Source: Nemertoderma westbladi
Taxonomy: Eukaryota > Xenacoelomorpha > Nemertodermatida > Nemertodermatidae
NCBI GenBank assembly: GCA_032718475.1
Contig: JAUCBJ010007725.1
Coordinates: 122,569-186,568, forward strand
Length of the DNA: 64,000 bases
Reading direction: 5' to 3'
Every line of letters begins with the position of its first letter. The first letter of the stretch is position 1. Positions 33,041 through 46,500 of the stretch are shown piece by piece. Made by a program: the position numbers and the translations under genes. The notes under the pieces are model-generated. The model saw only the letters and a list, made by a program, of their open reading frames with translations, was not told the DNA's origin and made no database searches.

Positions 33041-36000
33041 AAATAAAATATAGTTCGCCTTAGTTTTACTAAATAAAATATAGTTCGTCGTAGTTGTACT
33101 TAATAAAATATAGTTCGCCTTAGTTGTAATAAATAAAATATAGTTCGCCTTAGTTGTAATAAATAAAATATAGTTCGCCTTAGTTTTACTAAATAAAATA
33201 TAGTTCGCCTTAGTTGTACTTAATAAAATATAGTTCGCCTTAGTTGTACTTAATAAAATATAGTTCGCCTTAGTTGTAATAAATAAAATATAGTTCGCCT
33301 TAGTTTTACTAAATAAAATATAGTTCGCCTTAGTTGTACTAAATAAAATATAGTTCGCCTTAGTTGTAATAAATAAAATATAGTTCGCCTTAGTTGTAAT
33401 AAATAAAATATAGTTCGCCGTAGTTTTACTAAATAAAATATAGTTCGCCTTAGTTTTACTAAATAAAATATAGTTCGCCTTAGTTGTAATAAATAAAATA
33501 TAGTTCGCCTTAGTTGTACTAAATAAAATATAGTTCGCCTTAGTTGTAATAAATAAAATAAAGTTCGCCTTAGTTGTACTAAATAAAATATAGTTCGCCT
33601 TAGTTGTAATAAATAAAATATAGTTCGCCTTAGTTGTACTAAATAAAATATAGTTCGCCGTAGTTGTACTTAATAAAATATAGTTCGCCTTAGTTGTACT
33701 AAATAAAATATAGTTCGCCGTAGTTGTACTTAATAAAATATAGTTCGTCGTAGTTGTACTAAATAAAATATAGTTCGCCTTAGTTTTACTAAATAAAATA
33801 TAGTTCGCCTTAGTTGTACTTAATAAAATATAGTTCGCCTTAGTTGTAATAAATAAAATATAGTTCGCCTTAGTTGTAATAAATAAAATATAGTTCGCCT
33901 TAGTTTTACTAAAGAAAATATAGTTCGCCTTAGTTGTACTTAATAAAATATAGTTCGCCTTAGTTGTAATACTTAATAAAATATAGTTCGTCGTAGTTGT
34001 ACTAAATAAAATATAGTTCGCCTTAGTTTTACTAAATAAAATATAGTTCGCCTTAGTTGTACTTAATAAAATATAGTTCGCCTTAGTTGTAATAAATAAA
34101 ATATAGTTCGCCTTAGTTGTAATAAATAAAATATAGTTCGCCTTAGTTTTACTAAAGAAAATATAGTTCGCCTTAGTTGTACTTAATAAAATATAGTTCG
34201 CCTTAGTTGTAATAAATAAAATATAGTTCGCCTTAGTTTTACTAAATTAAATATAGTTCGCCTTAGTTGTAATAAATAAAATATAGTTCGCCTTAGTTGT
34301 AATAAATAAAATATAGTTCGCCTTAGTTGTAATAAATAAAATATAGTTCGCCTTAGTTTTACTAAATAAAATATAGTTCGCCGTAGTTTTACTAAATAAA
34401 ATATAGTTCGCCTTAGTTTTACTAAATAAAATATAGTTCGCCTTAGTTGTACTAAATAAAATATAGTTCGCCTTAGTTGTACTAAATAAAATATAGTTCG
34501 CCTTAGTTGTAATAAATAAAATATAGTTCGCCTTAGTTGTACTAAATAAAATATAGTTCGCCGTAGTTGTACTAAATAAAATATAGTTCGCCGTAGTTGT
34601 ACTTAATAAAATATAGTTCGTCGTAGTTGTACTAAATAAAATATAGTTCGCCTTAGTTTTACTAAATAAAATATAGTTCGCCTTAGTTGTACTTAATAAA
34701 ATATAGTTCGCCTTAGTTGTAATAAATAAAATATAGTTCGCCTTAGTTGTAATAAATAAAATATAGTTCGCCTTAGTTTTACTAAATAAAATATAGTTCG
34801 CCTTAGTTGTACTTAATAAAATATAGTTCGCCTTAGTTGTAATAAATAAAATATAGTTCGCCTTAGTTGTACTAAATAAAATATAGTTCGCCGTAGTTGT
34901 ACTTAATAAAATATAGTTCGCCTTAGTTGTAATAAATAAAATATAGTTCGCCTTAGTTGTAATAAATAAAATATAGTTCGCCTTAGTTGTACTAAATAAA
35001 ATATAGTTCGCCTTAGTTGTAATAAATAAAATAAAGTTCGCCTTAGTTGTACTAAATAAAATATAGTTCGCCTTAGTTGTAATAAATAAAATATAGTTCG
35101 CCTTAGTTGTACTAAATAAAATATAGTTCGCCGTAGTTGTACTTAATAAAATATAGTTCGCCTTAGTTGTACTAAATAAAATATAGTTCGCCGTAGTTGT
35201 ACTTAATAAAATATAGTTCGTCGTAGTTGTACTAAATAAAATATAGTTCGCCTTAGTTTTACTAAATAAAATATAGTTCGCCTTAGTTGTACTTAATAAA
35301 ATATAGTTCGCCTTAGTTGTAATAAATAAAATATAGTTCGCCTTAGTTGTAATAAATAAAATATAGTTCGCCTTAGTTTTACTAAATAAAATATAGTTCG
35401 CCTTAGTTGTACTTAATAAAATATAGTTCGCCTTAGTTGTACTTAATAAAATATAGTTCGCCTTAGTTGTAATAAATAAAATATAGTTCGCCTTAGTTTT
35501 ACTAAATAAAATATAGTTCGCCTTAGTTGTACTAAATAAAATATAGTTCGCCTTAGTTGTAATAAATAAAATATAGTTCGCCTTAGTTGTAATAAATAAA
35601 ATATAGTTCGCCGTAGTTTTACTAAATAAAATATAGTTCGCCTTAGTTGTACTAAATAAAATATAGTTCGCCTTAGTTGTACTAAATAAAATATAGTTCG
35701 CCTTAGTTGTACTAAATAAAATATAGTTCGTCTTAGTTGTACTAAATAAAATATAGTTCGCCGTAGTTGTACTTAATAAAATATAGTTCGTCGTAGTTGT
35801 ACTAAATAAAATATAGTTCGCCGTAGTTGTACTAAATAAAATATAGTTCGCCTTAGTTTTACTAAATAAAATATAGTTCGCCTTAGTTGTACTTAATAAA
35901 ATATAGTTCGCCTTAGTTGTAATAAATAAAATATAGTTCGCCTTAGTTGTAATAAATAAAATATAGTTCGCCTTAGTTTTACTAAATAAAATATAGTTCG

Positions 36001-38489
36001 CCTTAGTTGTACTTAATAAAATATAGTTCGCCTTAGTTGTAATAAATAAAATATAGTTCGCCTTAGTTGTACTAAATAAAATATAGTTCGCCGTAGTTGT
36101 ACTTAATAAAATATAGTTCGCCTTAGTTGTAATAAATAAAATATAGTTCGCCTTAGTTGTAATAAATAAAATATAGTTCGCCTTAGTTGTACTAAATAAA
36201 ATATAGTTCGCCTTAGTTGTAATAAATAAAATAAAGTTCGCCTTAGTTGTACTAAATAAAATATAGTTCGCCTTAGTTGTAATAAATAAAATATAGTTCG
36301 CCTTAGTTGTACTAAATAAAATATAGTTCGCCGTAGTTGTACTTAATAAAATATAGTTCGCCTTAGTTGTACTAAATAAAATATAGTTCGCCGTAGTTGT
36401 ACTTAATAAAATATAGTTCGTCGTAGTTGTACTAAATAAAATATAGTTCGCCTTAGTTTTACTAAATAAAATATAGTTCGCCTTAGTTGTAATAAATAAA
36501 ATATAGTTCGCCTTAGTTGTAATAAATAAAATATAGTTCGCCGTAGTTTTACTAAATAAAATATAGTTCGCCTTAGTTTTACTAAATAAAATATAGTTCG
36601 TCTTAGTTTTACTTAATAAAATATAGTTCGCCTTAGTTGTACTTAATAAAATATAGTTCGCCTTAGTTGTACTAAATAAAATATAGTTCGCCTTAGTTGT
36701 AATAAATAAAATATAGTTCGCCTTAATTGTAATAAATAAAATATAGTTCGCCGTAGTTTTACTAAATAAAATATAGTTCGCCTTAGTTTTACTAAATAAA
36801 ATATAGTTCGTCTTAGTTTTACTAAATAAAATATAGTTCGCCTTAGTTGTACTAAATAAAATATAGTTCGCCTTAGTTGTAATAAATAAAATAAAGTTCG
36901 CCTTAGTTGTACTAAATAAAATATAGTTCGCCTTAGTTGTAATAAATAAAATATAGTTCGCCTTAGTTGTACTAAATAAAATATAGTTCGCCGTAGTTGT
37001 ACTTAATAAAATATAGTTCGCCTTAGTTGTACTAAATAAAATATAGTTCGCCGTAGTTGTACTTAATAAAATATAGTTCGCCTTAGTTGTAATAAATAAA
37101 ATATAGTTCGCCTTAGTTTTACTAAATAAAATATAGTTCGCCTTAGTTGTACTAAATAAAATATAGTTCGCCTTAGTTGTAATAAATAAAATATAGTTCG
37201 CCTTAGTTGTACTAAATAAAATATAGTTCGCCGTAGTTGTACTTAATAAAATATAGTTCGCCTTAGTTGTACTAAATAAAATATAGTTCGCCTTAGTTGT
37301 ATTAAATAAAATATTGTTCTCCTTAGTTGTACTAAATAAAATATAGTTCGTCTTAGTTGTACTAAATAAAATATAGTTCGCCGTAGTTGTACTTAATAAA
37401 ATATAGTTCGTCGTAGTTGTACTAAATAAAATATAGTTCGCCGTAGTTGTACTAAATAAAATATAGTTCGCCTTAGTTTTACTAAATAAAATATAGTTCG
37501 CCTTAGTTGTACTTAATAAAATATAGTTCGCCTTAGTTGTAATAAATAAAATATAGTTCGCCTTAGTTGTAATAAATAAAATATAGTTCGCCTTAGTTTT
37601 ACTAAATAAAATATAGTTCGCCTTAGTTGTACTTAATAAAATATAGTTCGCCTTAGTTGTAATAAATAAAATATAGTTCGCCTTAGTTGTACTAAATAAA
37701 ATATAGTTCGCCGTAGTTGTACTTAATAAAATATAGTTCGCCTTAGTTGTAATAAATAAAATATAGTTCGCCTTAGTTGTAATAAATAAAATATAGTTCG
37801 CCTTAGTTGTACTAAATAAAATATAGTTCGCCTTAGTTGTAATAAATAAAATAAAGTTCGCCTTAGTTGTACTAAATAAAATATAGTTCGCCTTAGTTGT
37901 AATAAATAAAATATAGTTCGCCTTAGTTGTACTAAATAAAATATAGTTCGCCGTAGTTGTACTTAATAAAATATAGTTCGCCTTAGTTGTACTAAATAAA
38001 ATATAGTTCGCCGTAGTTGTACTTAATAAAATATAGTTCGTCGTAGTTGTACTAAATAAAATATAGTTCGCCTTAGTTTTACTAAATAAAATATAGTTCG
38101 CCTTAGTTGTAATAAATAAAATATAGTTCGCCTTAGTTGTAATAAATAAAATATAGTTCGCCGTAGTTTTACTAAATAAAATATAGTTCGCCTTAGTTTT
38201 ACTAAATAAAATATAGTTCGTCTTAGTTTTACTTAATAAAATATAGTTCGCCTTAGTTGTACTTAATAAAATATAGTTCGCCTTAGTTGTACTAAATAAA
38301 ATATAGTTCGCCTTAGTTGTAATAAATAAAATATAGTTCGCCTTAATTGTAATAAATAAAATATAGTTCGCCGTAGTTTTACTAAATATAATATAGTTCG
38401 CCTTAGTTTTACTAAATAAAATATAGTTCGTCTTAGTTTTACTAAATAAAATATAGTTCGCCTTAGTTGTACTAAATAAAATATAGTTC

Positions 38490-38494
38490 GCCTT
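38490..38494. repeat. Target-site duplication, copy 2, left
   Basis: GCCTT directly before the left LTR (TATTGGAAG), repeated at 53811-53815. Collapsing it restores the satellite unit TTCGCCTTAGTTG in phase. Confidence 0.92.
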
Positions 38495-40401
38495 TATTGG
38501 AAGAGACGGTAACAATACCTGCAATATCCTACTGTAAAGTTTGTAAATCAAATCATAAATCCGACCTTCTCACCAAAACAGTAAACTCTAAGTAAGCGAA
38601 TATATTGCAGTATCGATCTCTTATAACCGGTGAGGCAGAAAACAGTCTACGAGCAGACAAACTTCGATAAAACAAATCCCGCGCAGCGAATCCTAAAATC
38701 AGGCTGACTCACTGACGGACTAAGGGCTCGTATACTTTGCCGCGGTGTGATTTATATGGTTGGGCGAAGAGACGCTAGCTAGGTACAGGCAGAGATTTGG
38801 AGATGTCTAACTAGCGGGCAAAGCACAGTACGGACAAAGTTAATTTTATATATTTCGAGGTGTAAATAATTTCTAACGCGCGTGTTAATTCTGAACGGTC
38901 AAAACAGTTTTTGCTCCTTCACATATATAATTACTGGGTACGGTGTGCATTTACGAATATTCTAATTTTGTAACTTGTAGGTCCAATACTCACGAATGAT
39001 AAGGTTCCTTCCCCTCTTGCGTATTTCCAGGACTCAAATTCAGGCATAAGGTTAATACTACGCCCAGAATTCGGCAATTTTAGGTACCAGGTCCCTGATA
39101 CTAAGAAGAGATGTGTTAGTTTACTACTGTAGGCGTACAGGTACTAATAGCTATCCTGGCTCCTATCTAGAATTTTAGTCACCCAGGTAGTCCGGGTAAC
39201 TTCCTATTAGGGCGTTGGCGGGGACACGGTAGATGTTAGTATATCCCTGATAGCCTCAATTTATTTGCGCCTAGTGTAAACTGCCCTACCGCCTGAACGG
39301 TACAATCCCAATTCAGGTGAAAACACAGCAACCCCCTAACCTACAAGTTCTGATGTAATGGACACTGTCGTACTGCAAATAGTCGCACACACACCTGTAC
39401 TTAGCAAGAGTTAAGCGTACAGTTTGCTGCACCCTAACCAATGTGTATGCCTTGTACCGGTGTGCCTACGTCCTATCTGCGTACTAGTATCTGCCTGCGC
39501 TCTCTCTCCCCCCCCCCCGTAGGAATGTGAAGGTCTACTGTGGGTTTTCCTGAATCAAGACAGTACAGTCCCTATGATGTAATTTTGGGCTTACAGCGTG
39601 TCACTACGTCTACCTTTTGATCTTTTGGTCTTACACTTAGGTAGCAAGGATCGAACGCTGTCTAACCTTTCAGGCGATGGGCGAATAACTCTAGATGGTA
39701 TTGCGGGTCGTCTCTCGTCTACATTCCCGTGATGTTCCCGTTCATTGCTGCGGCCCGATCTCTAGCCGGCCATCCTGTCCCTGAGTTTGTTCACCGTAGT
39801 GAATCCATGGTAAAACAGATAGAAAAGCTGAGAGAATATTCTGACTTTATTACAGAAGATACAATTATAATACAATGTAATCTGAGAATAAACTAAGCAC
39901 GACAGAATATTGACAAGATAATGATATAGGATATTGTATAAGAAGTTTGTGTAAGTGTGATAACTAATGAACGAAATCGCACCTTTATATACTAAATTTG
40001 TGCCGCAATCAATCGAGAAAATTCTCGATTGTTCTATGGGTTCTAACAAGGTTTTAAAGATAGCTATTGGTCCAGCTAATATATAACTTGCACGACATTG
40101 GTTACAATCAAATAACTACAGCCTCATTGGTACAGACAAATGCAATTAATTTGTAGCGGTTAATTTAAATGAGTTGAAATTCTACACAAAAAATAATTCG
40201 CACTTACTAGGATTTGAACTCAATACCTACTACACATATAATTTCCAACGCTCTACCAACTGAGCTACTGAACCACTTGACCGATAGATGTACAAATGAT
40301 AGAACCAATACGAATGAGAACTCAAGGCAATCTTTACAAAGTTAATTCGAATAAAAATAAAATTTTGAAAATCCACGGCATTTAGGGAATATAATTCTAT
40401 A
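38495..40401 (-). repeat. 3' LTR of copy 2
   Basis: 1,907 bp. Ends CTTCCAATA on the minus strand, without the 26-bp extension seen in copy 1. Signals: tRNA-like segment 40207-40277 (A box 40256-40267, B box GTTCAAATCC at 40210-40219, T6 40188-40193), inverted repeat 40010-40031, TATA box 39982-39991. A C-run near 39510 differs in length from the other LTR. Confidence 0.95.
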
Positions 40402-41202
40402 CCGCTCCATGAAAACAGGATATTATCGTGCATAAAATATACGGTTTTCACCAATAATCAATTAAACTATAGAATACTTAGGGCGTACTTACATATTTAC
40501 AATTAAATTTCAAACAATACTTCCTTTCTACGTAATGATTCGATACAAAATAATTACAAATTCAAACTTTACGTATTTAAGGCTTTACTAAGTAAGTACA
40601 ATATAAATCTAAATTAAATTCACCAATATAAATCTATTGCATCTCAATATTGCATAAATTCAAACAATTACAAATATATTGCATCTCAAATATTGCATAA
40701 ATTCAAGTAATTACAAATACTTTCGTACCTAAATGTAGATTGCATAAGTTCGGAATAATTACAAATATGAGTCTTTCTAAGCACAAAACTTTTTGACTAT
40801 AAAACTTTCTAAATACAAAATATAACACTTTACAAATGAAACTATAAGAAAGGCCCACGAGTCTTCTATCTACTCTTACTTTCTATTTCACTGTAAATAC
40901 AAATACTGCTTATAAAATATAAATTGCATAATATTCGGAACAATATAAATTGCATAAGTTCGGAATAATCACAAATATAAAATATAAATTCTTACAACTA
41001 TAAGTTTTACTAAATATAAGTTTTACTAAATATGAGTTCTTATTTCTAAATTTCATAAATTCGGAACAATACAAATTGCATAAGTTCGGAATAATATAAA
41101 TTGCATAAGTTCGGAATAAACACAAATATAAATATAAATTCAAATAAATCACAAAATCATAAGAAAGGCTCACGAGTCTTCCGTCCACCCTTGCCCTCCC
41201 TT
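40402..41202 (-). other. AT-rich 3' noncoding region of copy 2
   Basis: Counterpart of 18411-19248. It consists largely of degenerate repeats around AAATTGCATAAGTTCGGAAT and holds two hairpin-motif copies (about 40849-40868 and 41163-41182). Small indels relative to copy 1 fall mostly in the repeats. No coding potential. Confidence 0.7.
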
Positions 41203-43013
41203 TTATCGCTTAGTGGATCGAGCCCTGCCGCGTCCTCGAAAACTGCGCACAGGTGACTTTGCTCGCGATATGGGACTCGTGGGGCGAGTCACTGGTTCAC
41301 TTGGGACGTTGAGAGACGGTGCGACTATTTCCTCGCAAATTCGTCTATTTGGCATCCCAAAACCTCGACCGATTCCTCGTGACCGATCAGTCGTCACTAC
41401 AGTTGGTAGAACGTCTGGGAACGCGCGAGAAGTGGACGACGCAGACCCAAGAGTAGCTTGCGCCCCCTGTTGATCAGCTGGTGTATGTCCCGATCCTCCT
41501 ACTGGTTCTCTTGGAAGTGATACCGTATCCCGAGTAACTCGAATAGTCGGCTCAACTCCCTTGCGTTCTTCTACATTAATAATTTTCTTTAATTGTTGGC
41601 CCACCTTCTGGACCCGTATGATCCTACCCTGCCCGTCCTCCCGAGGGTGACGTGCAGACGGCGCAACCGGAGTGGCTGGTATATTCGTCGCCTCTAGGAC
41701 CTCTTCTTCCTCGAATACGCTCGCTCGTATACGTTTGTGGTAAAACGCGGCTCGGTACGCCCATGCGACGGTTAACCAAGCTCCCTTGTTCCGCTTTTCA
41801 GTTCGGAAACGATCGAATTCACCATACGTAATCCGATTAACGACTTTCTGAAAATTCCACGTGTTTTTGTTATCCGGGTGAATTTGTAACAGATACTCGC
41901 GCACCACTCGGAATCCGCTGTCGTGGGGCAAAATATCGACAACCTCGATAAGTTCGTCATATTGGGGCATAGCGGAGATATATCCTTCCGACATCATCGT
42001 CTGGGGATTTACCGCCCAAAATCCGAGATGCGCTCTCATCGGAAACCGTCTTCTCTGTGCCGATACATGTTCGTCGGCTAAATCTTCCCACTCATCAAAT
42101 AATTTCCTCACGAGTTTTACAGATTCGTGTTCATAAGGTATGTCCCTTAGTTGGCATTCAGATGCTCGATGTCCCTTTATATTGCAATAAGTACATTGGG
42201 CCATAAATCTCCAGCAAGTATAAAAGGTATGAGACCCTTGATCCCCACACCATCCACAGATTAGCTGAGTCGTAGTAATGTGCTTTCCACTGCACTTTGC
42301 CATATGATGTCCAGCGACGCCACATTTACTACACATCGTATTAGCAGGGTACCACACTCGTTCGTATATAAGATCTCCAATCGGTCGAGCGCTTCCTCCC
42401 ATACTATAATCGTAATCATCTGGGTCTATGGGTTGGTAGGTTTCTGAAGGTTGTATACAAACTATAGCATCTGTTGCTTCAAGTTGTCGAATCTCCGTCT
42501 GAGATTTCTTCGGGAGGTTCCTTTCTATCTCAAGAAGTTCCTCTAAAGGATCGTCGGCGATCGTAGTAGTTACTTCGAATTCATCACCAAGGTGACCGAT
42601 AGGCGCGCGCGTCTGCCGTGATTCATCCATAATCTCCACGATACGTTCTCCTTCATAGGGTAACAATGTAAACATAGATGGTCTTTCGATAAGAGATCCC
42701 GCACAGCGAAGATACACGTCTCGAAATATGCTAAATCCTGCTCGAGTAAAGGCATTGCTGTCTTTGCGAGCTTCGCTGTACTTTCTGATAATTCCTTTAT
42801 ACCAAATATAGTGTAGTCTTTTGCTCCAAATCGTTCGAATGAAGCTGCCGCTTCCTCTTGGATATCATATCCCCATCTCGGCTCTCCTTGTATCCCTTTC
42901 TCCATAATTAGAGGTGTAGTTACATAATCATTACTACTAGAGGGAATACAACAGAGTTTGTGGTTAGTTGTGAGGAGACGTGAGAGTTTCGTCTGCCTTT
43001 TGGGCTTCGACAA
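41203..43013 (-). CDS. ORF3 of copy 2: triple zinc-knuckle protein, two frames
   Basis: Downstream of pol, where env would sit in an env-bearing element, but there is no signal peptide or transmembrane segment. Zero frame: 43013-42570, bounded upstream by TAG; its TTG start may be an artefact and the first ATG is at 42905. The -1 frame runs to 41203 and in its 504-codon open part (from 42717, a GTG) carries three knuckles: C129-C142 (CX2CX4HX4C), C154-C168 (CX2CX5HX4C) and C175-C188 (CX2CX4HX4C). The C-terminus is Arg/Ser/Pro-rich and basic (RSFRGRGRARSTKR). Features suggest nucleic-acid binding, like a second nucleocapsid. Comparison with copy 1 shows the zero frame conserved before, and the -1 frame after, the heptamer at 42732-42738. 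I do not recognise a homologue. Confidence 0.78.
42732..42738 (-). promoter_or_regulatory. Candidate -1 frameshift heptamer, copy 2 ORF3
   Basis: Minus strand G GAT TTA, in phase with the zero frame. Differences between copies at 42805-42840 are silent in the zero frame; the difference at 42730, two nt after the heptamer, is silent only in the -1 frame. A possible stem, TTTCGA (42721-42726) with TCGAAA (42684-42689), begins five nt downstream, within usual spacing, but the loop is long. Confidence 0.55.
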
Positions 43014-43565
43014 CGCTCTAACCTCCTACCCATAGCCTAAGATCTAGGGTTTCTTTAATGACACGCTGCTTCTTATCTAAAATTTTTTGCCGAAGTAAAA
43101 ACGAATTTGGGCTAAACTGGCCGTGAGTCTAAAATACTCACTTTTTGATCCCAAACTATTATCAGAAAATAAGCAGTCAAGAATTAGTAATAAATATAGG
43201 GGAGTCTATTTGACGTAACTTATTGAAACAAGACCGTGTAAAATTTAATTAAAATTTTAAGAAAGGCTCGCAAGTCTTCCTCTCTTGTTTCTCTAATTTT
43301 AAGTTCCACCCGACTGTACCCTGAAATCTATTCACTGGAGAAAATTTTTAAAAATTTTTCAAATCCAAATGGATTGTCTAAAATTTCGAAAATGTCTCAA
43401 TATTGTGAGTTCCAAGTAGAATTCCATTTCTTATACCTACAAATCCCGCTCCTATGTGACACATAAGGGTACTACCCTCAATGTTCACATATAAAGACAA
43501 TGGAATTCTACCGCTGTCCTTACTACGGTGTACAGGTACGTGGAAATCTATTTTTAAACTCCTAA
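43014..43565 (-). other. Spacer between pol and ORF3, copy 2
   Basis: Noncoding counterpart of 21059-21613, nearly identical to it, with one hairpin-motif copy at about 43261-43280. Confidence 0.55.
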
Positions 43566-46500
43566 TTATTTACTAGTATTAGGTGGAGATTTGTAGTCTC
43601 CAGACTTGTTACGAGTCTCTTCAAGAAGTACGAGACGTTGAGTCGGTCTGTCTACTGTACGACCGTCAATTGTCCGTACCGTCACAGTTCTTGTCACTCC
43701 ATCCATAGATGGATGTGTGGCTAAAATTACACCTGTTATCCAGAAGCGTCTTTTTAGATTCACTTCTGCCAACAGCACGTGATCTCCCGGCTTTAATGCG
43801 CGGGTGTTATTGTACCAAGTTGTTCTGGCAGAAATAGAGGGCAAATAATGGTTTTGCCATATTTCCCAGAATTTGTTAGCCAGTAGTTGCGTGATTTTCC
43901 ACGCTTTTCTACCATAGCTGTCGCTTTCTGTTGGAATTGAAATCGGTGTCAAAGTCGTCGGTGCCTGCATTAGCAGGTGTGCCGGTGTCAAAGCAAACTG
44001 AGATTGTTTGTCATCGGGTACTAATACTATTGGTCTAGTATTTAGTATTGCCTCGATTTCAACAAACAATGTTGTCAGTTGGTCGTCTGTTAATATGTGG
44101 TTTACTGGAATGACCTTTGCCATTGCTGTCTTTATAGATCTAATCAGTATCTCCCAGACTCCGCCTCTCCAAGGACTATCTGGAGGATTAAACTTCCAAA
44201 CAATCTTGTGAGGTTGTAGTTCGTTCGAGATTTGATCATGATCTAATTTCTTAAAGGCTCTAGCAATCTCATTCCGAGCACCAACAAAGTTTGTCCCTTG
44301 GTCTGAGTACAAGCATTTTACTAGTCCGCGTCTAGCGATAAATCGCCGCAGTGCTAGTATAAACGCGTTGGTGGAAAGATCCATCACACGTTCAATATGA
44401 ACTGCCCTACTGGACATACATGTGAAAATCAGTCCCCAGCGTTTTACTAGTATACGTCCACGTTTCGTATGTATGGGACCAAAGCAATCAATTCCAGTCT
44501 CTGTAAAAGGTGGTCTGAATGCTTGTAGTCGTGCTTGTGGTAGTTCACTTATTTCTTGGGTACCTATTCTAGAATGTACCTTTTTACAAATAATACACGT
44601 ACGTGTCACTGAACTTAATGCTTTACTGGGTCTAATTAATACAAATCTAGTACGTAAGTAGGAAAGACAGTGGTGTCTTCCAGCGTGTTTCAGATGTAAA
44701 TGTGCGTCCAGTATCATTGCACGTTGTAGTTCGTGATGTTGCGGTATTATTATTGGGTACCTAAAGTTTGTGTTAAAGTCAATGTTTTGAAGCCGAGATT
44801 TATGACAAATTAAGCCATTATAAATTATCGGACTCCAACTCAGTATTGGTGACGACTTGATTGGTTGACCTTGATTTATGGATGTGAATTCGCGCGCGAA
44901 ATATCGCAGTTGATAATGGCGAATTAATTTAATCTCACACCTGTCAATCTCAGCCAATGTAAGTCGACGTGTAAAGTCACGTTTGCCTTTAACGTATTGT
45001 ACGAAACGTACAATCCACGCTAACTTTCGGCAAGCGTTTGACCAAGAATCTGTTAGGTTTACAATACGGTCGACATGAGTATTTGTGACGTCATCAGGTA
45101 AGTCAATGGAGATTTTGGAAGGTTTTGAATTACTAGAAGGGCCCACGGGTCCGCCGGTAAGTATTCCCTTGTTGACTGTTGATCCGTCCGGGTCTACAAG
45201 TAATTTGTCCTTCTTTGTCTTCTTACCTTGATTGTCGGTACTTTGTAAGTCGATCGTTAATGGTGGTTTGAACTCTATGGGATCAGTGGGTTTCGGTAAA
45301 CTGATTTTCCTGCCGACATTAATCCCAGGTTTCACCATAGGTTGCAAGTTCGGTATGTCTCTTGAGCGCAAAGTAACACCTGTATTTACATTAGCGTAGG
45401 TACTACCCACATCTGTAATACATGAGGTTTCACCGTGCTTATGGTTGCTCAAGTGTGTCAAAATTGGTAGTTTGTCAATACAAGGCCGCTCCAATAGGGA
45501 AACTGCGGCTTTATTGTTAGTTGATACATTACTAATGTCCGGTAGAACATTTTGTGATGTTTCTGACAAAATGTCTAGTCGACTGTCTAGTAATGTGTCT
45601 GGCGATACGTCTAGTAACGTATCTGGTTGTTTGTCAATAGAAGGCCGCTCCAATAGGGAAACTGCGGCTTTACTGTTTGTCAGTACGTTACTAGTGTCTA
45701 GTAGAATGTCTGGTTGACCGTCTGGTAACGTGTCTGGTTGACCGTCTGGCGATATGTCTGGTGTAGAAAGGCTCGCAAGTCTTCCTCTCTTGACCTTTGA
45801 AGTTATATCTTTCCATTTCGCCTTCGGTTTTTTCTTGAGTTTTGCCGCCGTCGTCCTTTTCTTTGTCTTCCCCTTTTTTGGTTTCTTGATTTCGGCGTCC
45901 TTTGGAATGGTGTTAGACTTGTTGTCGTATAACGGAGGCCAATCTTGTGTCGATTTCTGCAAGAACTGGGGTCCGTGTTGCCAAAATTCTTTGTTCTCCG
46001 GTTTACAGAATTCCTCAGGCATCATTCCTCGCGACGCAATATCAGCTGGGTTTTGTGGTCCGGGACAATGTCGCCAATCCTCTTTTATTGAACGGTCTAG
46101 AATTTCCGCGCGACGGTTAGCAACGAATGTCTTGAATTCGAGTGTGTCGTTGTTTATGTAAAATAAAACCAACGTCGCGTCAGTCCAATAAAATATCTGT
46201 AAACTCGACTGTAGTTCTGTCTGTATGAGGTTCACGATGGTGGTTGACAGGGTTGCGGCTTGTAGCTCGGCTCGTGGTGTCGTCATATACTTAGTAGGCA
46301 TGGTCTTAGCCTTAGAAGTAATGAGCGAAACATCGAACTCGTCTGATTCTACTTGTCTGCGCAAGTACGCTGCCACACCAAAACCGTTGTCACTGGCGTC
46401 AGAAAAACAGTGTAGTTCCAAGTTGTCAGGAAATGTACTTTGTAACGGAAAGTAAACCCTGGGTATGAAATAATCCTCTAGCGAAGATAATTCCGCCTCC

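Larger units (their letters stand above)
33036..38494. repeat. 30-bp satellite, array 3 (~182 units)
   Basis: Continuation of array 2 after copy 1. Higher-order structure is clear: 34681-35280 recurs at 35881-36480 (1,200 bp), and 35881-36840 recurs from 37501 (1,620 bp), tracked by rare variants ATAAAGTTCG (35031, 36231, 36891, 37851) and CCTTAATTGT (36721, 38341). A 1,434-codon minus-strand open frame (34247-38551) encodes a ten-residue repeat of the ANYILFSTTK type. Confidence 0.97.

Noticed and set aside
34247-38551. 1,434-codon minus-strand frame as a giant repeat protein gene
   Set aside because: It follows from a 30-bp unit without stops in that frame. Unit variants are mostly amino-acid changing, and the frame simply runs into LTR sequence at its upstream end.
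39762-40049. 95-codon LTR ORF in copy 2 (also at 53171-53458)
   Set aside because: AT-rich hydrophobic translation across promoter elements; not open in copy 1.
41203-43013. ORF3 as an env gene
   Set aside because: No signal peptide, transmembrane segment or glycoprotein pattern; three zinc knuckles instead.
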